A stretch of DNA of 64,000 bases, taken from positions 558,001 through 622,000 of the forward strand of contig NZ_CP015510.2 of NCBI RefSeq assembly GCF_001931755.2, in the 5' to 3' direction. Every line of letters starts with the position of its first letter. Positions within the stretch are counted from its first letter, which is position 1. Shown here piece by piece: positions 1 to 8,897 of this stretch. Below the pieces are notes generated by a model that saw only the letters and a program-made list of their open reading frames with translations, ran no database searches and was not told the DNA's origin. Origin of the DNA: Wolbachia endosymbiont of Folsomia candida (GTDB taxonomy: Bacteria > Pseudomonadota > Alphaproteobacteria > Rickettsiales > Anaplasmataceae). A program made the position numbers and the translations under genes.

Positions 1-2274
1 AATTTTATATTTATTTTCCTGAGTACGTAATACATAGCTGCATTGCTCTGAATCTAAAACCTCAATGAATCTACTGCGATCATTTTCATCATGGAAAGTT
101 ACACTAATACCACAGGTCTTCCCGTTATAACGCTCTACATCAATTTTTGGTTTATGACCATAACCTGCACCAATTATTTTTCTTATTGAGTGTTCTACTA
201 TCATTTTTACTTCTCTCGGATTATTACTATCTGAGATAGGAATTGGCTCATAATTAGAAGAAACCACTTTAGTATAAACCGATTGACAGTCCAACTGATT
301 TGCATATTCTTGATTATCTTTTTTTACTTTGGCAAAATACCTTTCGTATTCAGTTAATCCATCTTCTCCTTTTTCTTCCATCCTCTCTAAGAAATTTTCT
401 ACTGACTCTTTTTTTGTTGGAATCGGAATTTTACGTATAAATGGAATTTGCTTTAATAATCTTTTAAAATAACCAAAACAAACAACTTTTGCATTCTCTG
501 AAAATAGCTCCTTAAATTTCTCCACAGCATTACGTACATTTGCTGCTTCTGGCTTGTAATGCCCGCTATTGTTATCTATATATGTTATTTTACCATCTAT
601 TACCTGAATCAAACCAGAACATATAATTGGTTTGCCACCTGCAAGCGTTGAATGACGATAAGCATACCCTTCTTTGCCGGCATTAATATGTTCATGGGTT
701 ATTAATCTCCCATCAAGTGTAAGTACGTAAGCTACATAGCCTTTTTTTCCTTTACTTATTTTACCCGTTGTATCATATAACTTACCTTTTGAGTCGTATA
801 ACTTTAAATCTCCATTTTCTTCACCAATGTATAAAGCATGTTCAGCTTGCTCATTTGGAGTAAAATACTTGACTTTAGTGTTAGTCCATGGAACTTTTCT
901 TTCTTTAGTTCCAACCTCTGGAAATAAATTATAACGCGCAAAAAAATATGTAAATTTACTCTCTATCCAATGTAAAATTCTGTTTATTATACCAAAAATT
1001 TTTCTATTACCTAAATCGATAGATAACTGTTGCTCTTTTGGCACTCCAGGATATTCTGATGTGGTACCAGCTTTACCAAATTGTTTAGCAGCATATTTAA
1101 GTTTTTCTAGCCAATACTCTTGACGTCCTACTTTCTCATTCACAATTTCTTCGTTTATTGAAGCACCTGCTTGTGTCAATTTCGTCCCTGTTTCTCCTTC
1201 CAACGTTTTAACATTGGAACGCGCATCTATAACTTGCTCGGTTTCTGTTCCTCTCTCTAATATTCCAACATTGGCTATACCTTGCAAGGCAATATCTTGA
1301 GTTTGATTCAAAATTTCTCCATTTATCAAAATGTTTTTTTGCGCTAAATTAAGCTCCAAGTTTCCTTCTTTATCTACTTTTATTTTTTCTTTACAGGATT
1401 GACTTAATATTTTTACTACAGTACTATAAACCGCTCTTATGATTGACTCCAATGCTGGCAATGCTTTTATTAGTGAATCTACCCAATCTGGATGATATTT
1501 TTTTCCTTTATAGTAATTTATAGCCCTTTTTTTGTTTACCTCTATTTTGAAAGTGCTGGCACCTATAGTAAACTTTGTATAGTCTTTTTGCTCACTACTT
1601 ACATGATATCCAGCGGAAGCTCCACGTCCTCTTGCAGTACTCAACGCTTTATTTGATGCTACATTCATAGCTAGGATTGATGGATTCCATGTATTACTTT
1701 CAACTCTAAACAGACTACCTACATTAATTGTTGTATCGAGCATAACCATAACGTTAAACTTTACTTCGGACTTTATTGCTGGATTGTCATCATAATATCC
1801 AGGAATACCTTTGTTTACATTCTCTCTCTTGTCTTTTTTTCTCTTTATACTAGAATCCATAAAATCTGGAGTAACTATGTAAGCATTTTTACCTGTAATA
1901 GTCATAATCTGCTTGCCACTTGCAAATTCTGCAGTATAGCCACATCCATGTAGTTCAAATTTCATAAGTTTAAATTCTTCACTATCTTTCCACTCTAATT
2001 TAGGCTTATTTCTTATTTCAAGCTTATCAGAACTTGGCTGGTTATATAAAGCTAATGCTATCGTTTGTTTGTTTTTAAAAATCTCTGAATTTTTTATCAA
2101 TCCATAATTTGCAGCATTATAATACTGATCATTCTGCATCAACTCTTCTAGGGCATCGAAATAGATATCATTACTAGATTCATTATTAACAGTAGTTACA
2201 GCTTTATGTTCGATACCACCTGTTAAACTATGAGGCTTTTCATGTTGATCAAATTCTTCTAATTTAGAGGACAT
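1..2274 (-). CDS. Large hypothetical protein, C-terminus beyond window
   Basis: An open frame of 758 codons starts at ATG 2274 and runs off the left edge without a stop, so the C-terminus is missing. I do not recognise the full protein. No signal peptide or clear membrane segment is visible. The second half (around residues 495-580) has a segment with the motif LITHEHINAGKEGYAYRHST, then GGKPIICSGLIQ and NNSGHYKP. The last resembles a SGHYxP motif that I recall from large secreted or effector-like proteins of several bacteria; this is recollection, not a search. Acidic and lysine-rich stretches alternate throughout. It may be co-oriented with the gene at 2505-3353. A role as an effector or surface protein is only inference. 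Confidence 0.75.
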   Translation of the reverse strand, partial: MSSKLEEFDQHEKPHSLTGGIEHKAVTTVNNESSNDIYFDALEELMQNDQYYNAANYGLIKNSEIFKNKQTIALALYNQPSSDKLEIRNKPKLEWKDSEEFKLMKFELHGCGYTAEFASGKQIMTITGKNAYIVTPDFMDSSIKRKKDKRENVNKGIPGYYDDNPAIKSEVKFNVMVMLDTTINVGSLFRVESNTWNPSILAMNVASNKALSTARGRGASAGYHVSSEQKDYTKFTIGASTFKIEVNKKRAINYYKGKKYHPDWVDSLIKALPALESIIRAVYSTVVKILSQSCKEKIKVDKEGNLELNLAQKNILINGEILNQTQDIALQGIANVGILERGTETEQVIDARSNVKTLEGETGTKLTQAGASINEEIVNEKVGRQEYWLEKLKYAAKQFGKAGTTSEYPGVPKEQQLSIDLGNRKIFGIINRILHWIESKFTYFFARYNLFPEVGTKERKVPWTNTKVKYFTPNEQAEHALYIGEENGDLKLYDSKGKLYDTTGKISKGKKGYVAYVLTLDGRLITHEHINAGKEGYAYRHSTLAGGKPIICSGLIQVIDGKITYIDNNSGHYKPEAANVRNAVEKFKELFSENAKVVCFGYFKRLLKQIPFIRKIPIPTKKESVENFLERMEEKGEDGLTEYERYFAKVKKDNQEYANQLDCQSVYTKVVSSNYEPIPISDSNNPREVKMIVEHSIRKIIGAGYGHKPKIDVERYNGKTCGISVTFHDENDRSRFIEVLDSEQCSYVLRTQENKYKI

Positions 2275-2397
2275 TACAAGTTATCTTCTCACTTTGTTCT
2301 TTATTAATTATAAATAAAAAAAATAAAAAAATCAATACATTGAAGCTATTTTGATCATGAAACTACATTATATATACTTTGTTTTTATAGGTGTTCC

Positions 2398-2449
2398 ATG
2401 TTAGAAATTGCCATAGTGGGCCTACCAAATGCAGGAAAGTCAACTTTAA
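2398..2449 (+). pseudogene. Broken duplicate of the der 5' end
   Basis: An ATG at 2398 begins a reading of MLEIAIVGLPNAGKSTL, which matches the first 17 residues of intact der (start 3488) at 15 of 17 positions, including the whole P-loop. Homology then stops, and the frame ends at 2491-2493. At the DNA level the copies differ mostly at third positions, so the duplicate is old or came from a diverged donor. It lies between two minus-strand hypothetical genes. Confidence 0.85.
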
Positions 2450-2504
2450 CCCAACCATACATTCCACTAACAAGTAGCGAAATGTACAGTTAATGAAGCT
2501 AAAA

Positions 2505-3353
2505 TTAATTGGCACTCTTTCCAGCAGCAGCTTGCACCTGCTGTGTGTTTGCACTTGTTAGATTTGTTAGTACTTCACTTGCTTCAACTCCTTGTAAGTT
2601 TCGATCTAATAAGGCCAATTTTGTCAGAGTCATGTCATTATACTTATCAAAATTCTTATTCTCGTAATAGCCAATTTTTATCTTTACAGCTTCGTTTTTC
2701 TTTAAGTCATCAAAACTTGTATTGTCACCCATATCAGTACAAACCACATCATAATCGTTATCATTACCCTTTCCATCATCTCTTCTACTAATAGTAAAAG
2801 TAATGCTGCAATCTCTATCGTCCACTTTCCAGTTAAATTTAATTGTAGAAGACCCATTGAGTATTTGATACAGCCTTACACCATCGTCATTTTGTGAAAC
2901 ACGCGCCAACCTTTTATCTTCTGGAGATACCAATGTAAAAGCCCCAATCTTTGGATTACTATTCTTTAATGCTTCACCAGGAAATGAGTTATCAAATTTT
3001 AACTCACCTTCTTTTCCGTCTTTTAACGATACCCATGCAGTAAACGATTTATCTTCTTTTCCTCTTAACCTCACGTCTACAGAATCATTACCTGTATATT
3101 CAGCAAGCCCTTTTTGAATTGAATTCACAAATTCTTGAGTTTTTTGATCCTTTATATCTAAATAAAGCTCTTTATTTAGATGTGACTTGGATGGGTCATT
3201 GAGGTTCTCCAATGCCTTGGCCAAAGGTATATAGTTATATATACGTGTATTTTTGGTGTAAGGTACTCCTAATTTAAAATTTTCAGCAGTTGATTGAACA
3301 ACTTGATCTGAATTTATTATTATAGTTTCATTTGTCTCAATTGAATTATGCAT
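2505..3353 (-). CDS. Hypothetical beta-rich protein between der copies
   Basis: I do not recognise this family. The frame can be extended to ATG 3371, but ATG 3353 is preferred because a GGAGG lies about five bases before it, giving 282 residues that begin MHNSIETNE. The protein has no signal peptide or membrane span, is rich in Asp, Lys and Asn, and alternates short hydrophobic and charged stretches in a way that suggests a beta-rich soluble fold. The C-terminus ends in an Ala/Gln-rich tail (QQVQAAAGKSAN). It sits between a truncated der start (2398) and intact der (3488), so it probably arrived by an insertion or duplication at the der promoter. Function unknown. Confidence 0.75.
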   Translation of the reverse strand: MHNSIETNETIIINSDQVVQSTAENFKLGVPYTKNTRIYNYIPLAKALENLNDPSKSHLNKELYLDIKDQKTQEFVNSIQKGLAEYTGNDSVDVRLRGKEDKSFTAWVSLKDGKEGELKFDNSFPGEALKNSNPKIGAFTLVSPEDKRLARVSQNDDGVRLYQILNGSSTIKFNWKVDDRDCSITFTISRRDDGKGNDNDYDVVCTDMGDNTSFDDLKKNEAVKIKIGYYENKNFDKYNDMTLTKLALLDRNLQGVEASEVLTNLTSANTQQVQAAAGKSAN

Positions 3354-3487
3354 AAACCCTCCATTCCACATAATAAAAGAATATATTCTTATCCTAGGAT
3401 ATTCATTAGGGTATTCATATGGTCTATAAAGTCAATAGTTAAATTATAAGATTTCGTTTATACTCTACTTTTACATCCCTTTAAATC

Positions 3488-4816
3488 ATGCTAAAAATCG
3501 CTATAATAGGCTTACCAAATGCTGGCAAATCAACTCTTTTTAATAGGTTGGTTGGAAGAAAAGCAGCGGTAGTCAGCAATATTCCAGGAGTAACAAGAGA
3601 TAGAAGAGAAGGAATAGGCAGAATTAGCGATTTAGAATTTAAGGTTATAGACACAGGTGGCTGGAACGATCAAACTAATTTTTCACTGCAGGTAATTGAG
3701 CAAATAGAATTTTCTTTATCCAATGCAAATATAATTTTCTTTCTTGTTGATGCAAAAGTGCAAAACGACCAGAATAAAGAATTTTCAAAGTGGCTGAAGA
3801 AAAAAACGAATAAGCCTGTAATATTGATAGCAAATAAGTGCGAAAGCCATAGGTCAGAAAATGTTGATTATTTGCAATTTTTTAAATTTCTTGGGCCAGT
3901 ATACATCTCTGCTGAGCATAACCTTGGAATGGCTGATCTTTATGATGCATTGTCCGATGCTATTAAAGGTTTAAATGAAGAAGGTCAATTAAGCGACTGT
4001 AAATCCAGCAGTAAATTAAGAATTTCGATTATTGGCCGCCCAAATGTTGGAAAATCAACTTTTTTAAATAGTTTACTTACAGAAAACAGAGTAATAGTGA
4101 GCTCAGAGCCAGGCACAACACGTGATTCTGTAGATATTGTATACGATCATGAGGGACAGCTAATTACTCTTATTGACACTGCAGGAATTCGAAGAAAAGC
4201 TAATGTTACAGACGAGTTAGAATCAAGATTTGTTGAAAAAAGCTTAGAATCAATAAAGCGTTCTCACGTTGTGATTTTGATGCTGGATTCTCTGCTTGGC
4301 ATTGAACAACAGGATTTATCAATTGGTGAAGCTGCAATCAAAGCAGGTAAGGGAATAATCATTGCTTTAAATAAATGGGATCTAATAAATAAAGATGATA
4401 GAAGTAAATTAATAAAGTTCGTAAAACAACAAGAAGTCACTAGGCTATTTTTAGAAGTGCCAACCATAACAATCTCTGCACTGAAGGGTATGCGCTGTAG
4501 TGATGTTATAGGTCAATGCCTTGAAATAAATGAATCTTTGAATAAGAAGATCAGCACCGCAAAATTGAATAATTGGCTTATAGAAACTGTAGAAAAACAT
4601 CCTCATCCACTTGTAAAAGGTAGAGCTATTAAAATGAAATATATTGTTCAAATTGGGACCACTCCACCTGCTTTTTCTTTAATATGTAATGTACCTGAGA
4701 ATGTTGATGAAAGTTATAAACGCTATTTAATGAATAATCTCAGAAAAGATTTTTTTGTAGATGGTGTACCTGTTAGGCTGCTTTTGAAAAAAAATAAAAA
4801 TCCTTATGTGAAATGA
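3488..4816 (+). CDS. der: Ribosome-assembly GTPase Der (EngA)
   Basis: This 442-residue protein has the tandem GTPase layout unique to Der: the first P-loop GLPNAGKST at residues 8-16 and the second GRPNVGKST near residue 183, each followed by its own DTxG (DTGGW, DTAGI) and NKxD-type motif (ANKCE, NKWD). A KH-like domain closes the protein from about residue 350. Der acts in 50S subunit maturation and is usually essential. Length and motif spacing are normal. The first G4 motif is NKCE rather than NKxD, which is worth noting but is probably tolerated. It is transcribed alone and followed directly by an insertion sequence. Confidence 0.97.
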   Translation: MLKIAIIGLPNAGKSTLFNRLVGRKAAVVSNIPGVTRDRREGIGRISDLEFKVIDTGGWNDQTNFSLQVIEQIEFSLSNANIIFFLVDAKVQNDQNKEFSKWLKKKTNKPVILIANKCESHRSENVDYLQFFKFLGPVYISAEHNLGMADLYDALSDAIKGLNEEGQLSDCKSSSKLRISIIGRPNVGKSTFLNSLLTENRVIVSSEPGTTRDSVDIVYDHEGQLITLIDTAGIRRKANVTDELESRFVEKSLESIKRSHVVILMLDSLLGIEQQDLSIGEAAIKAGKGIIIALNKWDLINKDDRSKLIKFVKQQEVTRLFLEVPTITISALKGMRCSDVIGQCLEINESLNKKISTAKLNNWLIETVEKHPHPLVKGRAIKMKYIVQIGTTPPAFSLICNVPENVDESYKRYLMNNLRKDFFVDGVPVRLLLKKNKNPYVK

Positions 4817-4829
4817 GCTCCATACGAAC

Positions 4830-5880
4830 TGTAAAGGTCAACTAATTCGATGACAAAAATGTTAAGATAAAAGAAACATTTTTGAGGGAGTTAGGTATGA
4901 GAAGAAACACAGAAGATAAAACTTTAGAGAGAAATTACCAAAGTAAATGGAGATTTTTGATCAAAGAATATGAGCAAACAAAGGCAAAAAAGCATCCATT
5001 TTATAGATTTGTAGGCGATTTTTATCACGCTAATGGAATCAACAGACAAACATTCTGTAAATATTATAATAGGTATAGAAATAGCGGATTAGAAAAAGAG
5101 TTTTTACCAAGAAAAAGAGGTCCAAGATGGGAAAGTAGAAGAACAGATATTGAAATAGAAAAAGCAGTTATAGAGGAGCGGAAAAAAGGGATAAATAAAT
5201 ATGAAATTTGTGCTATACTAGCAAAAAAGTTGGGCAACAAAACACCTTCTCCATCTGGTATATATAATATTATTAAGAGAGCCGGCATGAATAAGTTGAG
5301 CACAAAAGAAAAAGAGGTGAAGAGAAAGATAATCAGGGAAAAAGCTGGAGAATTGGCACATATAGACTGTCATTATCTGAGTAAAGATATGATAATAAAT
5401 GAGAGCAAAAGATACTATTTAGTGTGTGTAATAGACGATGCAAGCCGTATAGCATGGGCAGAAGTTTTAGAAAATATTCAGAGTCTGAATGTAATGTTTG
5501 CAGTGCTCAGATGTTTTAATTATATAAAGCAAAGTTACAGTATTCAGTTCAAAGAAGTAATGACAGACAATGGACCAGAGTTTGCATCAAGAAGTAATTT
5601 GGATGGACATCCATTTGAAAGAATGTTAGTTGAAATTGGCTTAAAGCATTTATATACAAGGCCATATAGACCACAAACAAATGGAAAAGTAGAGCGCTTT
5701 TGGCGGACTTTAAATGATGATTTGATTGAGGGAACAACGTTTGAGACCGTTCAAGAATTTAAGGATGAATTGTTTAGATATTTAATTTATTACAATGAAC
5801 ACAGGCCGCATCAAGCTCTTGGAGGTATTACTCCTTTGAGCTTTTTGCAAAATTTGTCAATGAATTAGTTGACCTTTACA
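4830..5880 (+). mobile_element. IS481-type insertion sequence, apparently intact
   Basis: The element is bounded by terminal inverted repeats: TGTAAAGGTCAACTAATTC from 4830 on the left, and its exact reverse complement ending at 5880 on the right (19 bases identical). It is 1051 bp and holds one transposase gene. I could not find a convincing target duplication: the left flank reads catacgaac and the right flank ggatgacaag. The right flank resembles the degenerate ends of the local palindromic repeats, so the target may have been such a repeat. Confidence 0.88.
4897..5868 (+). CDS. IS481-family DDE transposase
   Basis: The 323-residue protein has an N-terminal helix-turn-helix region and an rve-type DDE integrase core. 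The catalytic residues are seen as HIDCHYL (first D), MTDNGPEF (second D) and KVERFWRTLNDD (E), followed by YNEHRPHQALGG, the typical end of IS481/IS3 transposases. Start ATG 4897 is chosen over the upstream TTG 4882 because GGGAG lies seven bases before it. The frame is intact, so the element may still be mobile. Its outward ends are described with the insertion sequence. Confidence 0.93.
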   Translation: MRRNTEDKTLERNYQSKWRFLIKEYEQTKAKKHPFYRFVGDFYHANGINRQTFCKYYNRYRNSGLEKEFLPRKRGPRWESRRTDIEIEKAVIEERKKGINKYEICAILAKKLGNKTPSPSGIYNIIKRAGMNKLSTKEKEVKRKIIREKAGELAHIDCHYLSKDMIINESKRYYLVCVIDDASRIAWAEVLENIQSLNVMFAVLRCFNYIKQSYSIQFKEVMTDNGPEFASRSNLDGHPFERMLVEIGLKHLYTRPYRPQTNGKVERFWRTLNDDLIEGTTFETVQEFKDELFRYLIYYNEHRPHQALGGITPLSFLQNLSMN

Positions 5881-5939
5881 GGATGACAAGAGTATGGTTA
5901 CTTGGATGATACCAGTAGTAGAGTTTCGAGAAAGATTTA

Positions 5940-6758
5940 TTAACGTTCCCTACTTTCTTGATGTTCAGTTCTATTTAGTATGTTTTGAATACAAGCTGAG
6001 TTTTTGCTATCTGTAGCTTTTACAAATGGGTTGTCTAGTTCGTTTACTTGTTTTTTAACCTCAGCACTAAAACTTTCATGACTTTTTATTTGGTCTTTTG
6101 CATTACTCATACTTTCAGAAGAAGCATGAGCAGTGAATGCTTTTCCATTTTTTTCTCTACTTTGCTCTTCTACTTTTCCCCATGGCAAAAGCTTTTCTAC
6201 TAGTCCTTTCCATAAGTTCTGTAATATATTTCCTGTTCCAGATAATAGATCTTGCCCCATTTCAGTAAGTTTACCTTTTAATGCATAATCTGTAAGTGCT
6301 ACAGCTCCAACAGCGATCCCAGCCACAGGACCAAGTAATGTGAAAGCGATAGCTGTTGATGCTGCCCTCAGAGCATTGCCTAAAGAAGATGTGCCTTTGC
6401 CTTCAATTGAGCGCGTTAAAGGTTTAACTAAACTTTCGCCCATTCCAAATGCGAATATACAAGCCGCTCCTACTCCAGCCCAAATTGCAGGGTTAAACAT
6501 AAATAAAGCAAATGGCATGATTAAATAAGGAGCAGTTACAAGGAGCAACGGTCCTGCAATCATACTTGCAAGCGTGATTCCTATGTAAGCATAAGCGCCA
6601 TGCTTTATACCAGTTTTAAAATCACCGAAAGAAGAATGTGTTTTTATATTATGTGAATTATTTGGCTTCACATAAGGTTTATTATTTATCACATCAGCTT
6701 TTTTCTCTACTCTATCTACAATCGCAGATTCATACTTTGACACTTTATACTTCGACAT
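5940..6758 (-). CDS. Hypothetical membrane protein, paralog of next gene
   Basis: A 272-residue protein of unknown function with a good ribosome site (GGAGG before ATG 6758). Residues about 55-105 form two or three hydrophobic segments (GITLASMIAGPLLLVTAP, then FNPAIWAGVGAACIFAFG). A further Ala/Gly-rich segment has the core AFTLLGPVAGIAVGAVALTD, followed by a SGTGNILQNLWKG motif and a charged, Ser-rich tail. This core is shared with the neighbour at 6778-7272, 19 bp away on the same strand, so the pair arose by tandem duplication. The present gene has an extra N-terminal membrane part. I infer membrane location; effector or toxin-like roles are speculation. Confidence 0.75.
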   Translation of the reverse strand: MSKYKVSKYESAIVDRVEKKADVINNKPYVKPNNSHNIKTHSSFGDFKTGIKHGAYAYIGITLASMIAGPLLLVTAPYLIMPFALFMFNPAIWAGVGAACIFAFGMGESLVKPLTRSIEGKGTSSLGNALRAASTAIAFTLLGPVAGIAVGAVALTDYALKGKLTEMGQDLLSGTGNILQNLWKGLVEKLLPWGKVEEQSREKNGKAFTAHASSESMSNAKDQIKSHESFSAEVKKQVNELDNPFVKATDSKNSACIQNILNRTEHQESRER

Positions 6759-6777
6759 ATAGCCTCCGTTGCTTACA

Positions 6778-7272
6778 TTAACGTTCCATGCCTTGTTGCT
6801 CAGAGATATCGTTTACTCTATTCTGGCCTGCTTGATCACCAGTTAGTGCTTTTTTGAGTTCTTCTCCTATTTTTTTTGCTTGTGCTTTTACTTCCTGAGT
6901 GCTCAAGGTATTATGGTTATTAATTTCAGCTGAGCCATGTCCTTTTCTATTTGTTCCGGAACCATTTAAACTGACTTCTTGCTTTTTTTCATGTGGCAAA
7001 AGTTGCTCTACCAGTGATTTTATTCCTTTCCATAAACTTTCTAATATATTCCCTGTACCAGATGCTAAATCCTTTCCTGCCTCAGAAAATTTACCTTTTG
7101 ATCCATGATCTGCAAGCGCTAAAGCTCCAACAGCCATACCACCTACAGGGCCAAGAAGCATAAAAGCTAGCGCTGTTGATGCAACTCTTAGCGTGTTTCC
7201 TGACAAGGTCGTACCCTTATTGTTATCACTATCTTTTGAGTGATTTTTTTCGGATTCAAATTCTTTACCCAT
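6778..7272 (-). CDS. Hypothetical protein, short paralog of preceding gene
   Basis: A 164-residue protein with a strong purine-rich ribosome site (AGGGGGG) ahead of ATG 7272. Residues about 26-56 hold the hydrophobic core AFMLLGPVGGMAVGALALAD, followed by KGKFSEAGKDLASGTGNIL and LWKG, closely matching residues of the 5940-6758 product. The N-terminus is short and polar and the C-terminus is charged, with EVKAQAKKIGEELKKAL probably helical. It is first in a two-gene unit with its paralog. No known domain is recognised. Confidence 0.72.
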   Translation of the reverse strand: MGKEFESEKNHSKDSDNNKGTTLSGNTLRVASTALAFMLLGPVGGMAVGALALADHGSKGKFSEAGKDLASGTGNILESLWKGIKSLVEQLLPHEKKQEVSLNGSGTNRKGHGSAEINNHNTLSTQEVKAQAKKIGEELKKALTGDQAGQNRVNDISEQQGMER

Positions 7273-7427
7273 CTAGCCCCCCTATTAATAAATAATAGCT
7301 ATTACAAGTATAGTGTTTGATTTATCAATAATTGATGAATCACTCTAGCAACTTTTAGTTTAACGGTTTCAATTGCATTTCATTCTAAAAACCTTTAGTT
7401 TTAATTTACAATTAGCACTCAAATATA

Positions 7428-8774
7428 ATGACTCAAATTTGGAATTTATTAGAAACAGGACAGAAGGAAAACTACAAAATAGCATATATAAACGCTCGTA
7501 TTATTGATCCTGAAACAAAACTTGATATAAATGGCTCGCTTTTAACTGAAGGAAGTAAAATTGTTGATTTTGGCGAATCGCTGTTTTCAAATGGAGTTCC
7601 AAGTGGTATTGACGAGGTTATAGACTGCAAAGGGCTTGTTCTGATGCCAGGCCTTGTTGATATTCACGTGCATTTTCGTGAACCTGGTCAGGAGCATAAG
7701 GAAACTATATATACAGGAAGTAAATCCGCTGCTGCAGGAGGAGTTACAACTGTAGTTTGCCAGCCCAACACTGTTCCAGCAATTGATAATGTTATTTTAG
7801 CTAAGCATCTGAAATACAGAGCACTTGAAACCTCGCATGTAAACGTTGAGTTTTATGCTAAAATCACCACTTCGGAAGAAAAATTGACTGAAATGGCACT
7901 TTTAAAGGAAGCAGGTGCGGTTGGGTTTACTGACGATGGTATGCCAGTTATGAATCCGATGATTATGAGACAGGCTCTGCTTTATTCAAGCATGCTAAAT
8001 GTTCCTATTGCTCAGCATGCAGAAGACTTGAATCTATCAGCAGGTGGTGCAATCAACGAAGGTAGAGTTTCTGAAGAGCTAGGAGTTAAAGGAATTTTAA
8101 GTGCATCAGAATCTGTGATGGTAAGTCGCGATATACTGCTGATGAAAGACATTGAGAATGTCCACTATCATATTCTACATGTCTCTTCTAAGGATTCGCT
8201 CGATGCTATTAAACATGCAAAAGATTTAGGGTTAAACGTTACCTGCGAAGTTACTCCTCATCACTTCACTTTAACTGAAGATATAGTAAAGCAACATGGA
8301 GCAATCGCAAAAATGAATCCGCCGCTGCGCACAGAAGAAGATCGTTTAGCTATGATTGAAGGCTTAAAGACAGGTGTGATTGATTGCATTGCAACTGATC
8401 ATGCTCCGCATGACCGTAGTTCTAAAGATTTGCCACTTGAAAATGCTGCGTTTGGTATTGTTGGCCTTGAGACAATGTTACCTCTTTCACTTGAACTTTA
8501 CCACAGTGGGCAAATGAGTTTATTTGACGTGCTTGCAAAGCTTACATATAAACCTGCAGATATTGTGCACATACCACGTGGGCGCATACAAAAAAATCTT
8601 GCTGCAGATTTAGTCTTAGTTGATTTAAATCATGAGTGGGAAATTAAGACTGAAAACTTTGCTAGTAAATCAAAAAATTCTCCATTTGATGAGCGTAAGG
8701 TAAAAGGACGTGTAGTACGCACTGTCGTATCTGGCAAAACAGTGTATAGTGAAGATAGACATTCAGGTAAATAG
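7428..8774 (+). CDS. pyrC: Dihydroorotase (class I)
   Basis: It catalyses the ring closure of carbamoyl-aspartate to dihydroorotate in pyrimidine synthesis. The 448-residue protein has the metal-site motif DIHVHFREPGQEHKET, the substrate-binding stretch TTVVCQPNT, the class I type FTDDGMPV, further metal or catalytic histidines in QHAED and HILHVSS, and the catalytic ATDHAPHD. Length fits class I enzymes. The start at ATG 7428 leaves a slightly long N-terminus before the first beta strand. It is transcribed on its own ahead of mnmG. Confidence 0.95.
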   Translation: MTQIWNLLETGQKENYKIAYINARIIDPETKLDINGSLLTEGSKIVDFGESLFSNGVPSGIDEVIDCKGLVLMPGLVDIHVHFREPGQEHKETIYTGSKSAAAGGVTTVVCQPNTVPAIDNVILAKHLKYRALETSHVNVEFYAKITTSEEKLTEMALLKEAGAVGFTDDGMPVMNPMIMRQALLYSSMLNVPIAQHAEDLNLSAGGAINEGRVSEELGVKGILSASESVMVSRDILLMKDIENVHYHILHVSSKDSLDAIKHAKDLGLNVTCEVTPHHFTLTEDIVKQHGAIAKMNPPLRTEEDRLAMIEGLKTGVIDCIATDHAPHDRSSKDLPLENAAFGIVGLETMLPLSLELYHSGQMSLFDVLAKLTYKPADIVHIPRGRIQKNLAADLVLVDLNHEWEIKTENFASKSKNSPFDERKVKGRVVRTVVSGKTVYSEDRHSGK

Positions 8775-8897
8775 AAAAAGCGAGCAGACTGAGCTACTAA
8801 AATCTCTATGTAACCTATTTTGTAACCTACTTTCTAAAATTTGACATTTACTGCTTATACTGAGAACATTAAATCAGTAATAATTATCTAAAGAGAT

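Noticed and set aside
4816..5890. Target duplication for the IS481 element
   Set aside because: The flanking bases do not match at any length I could support.
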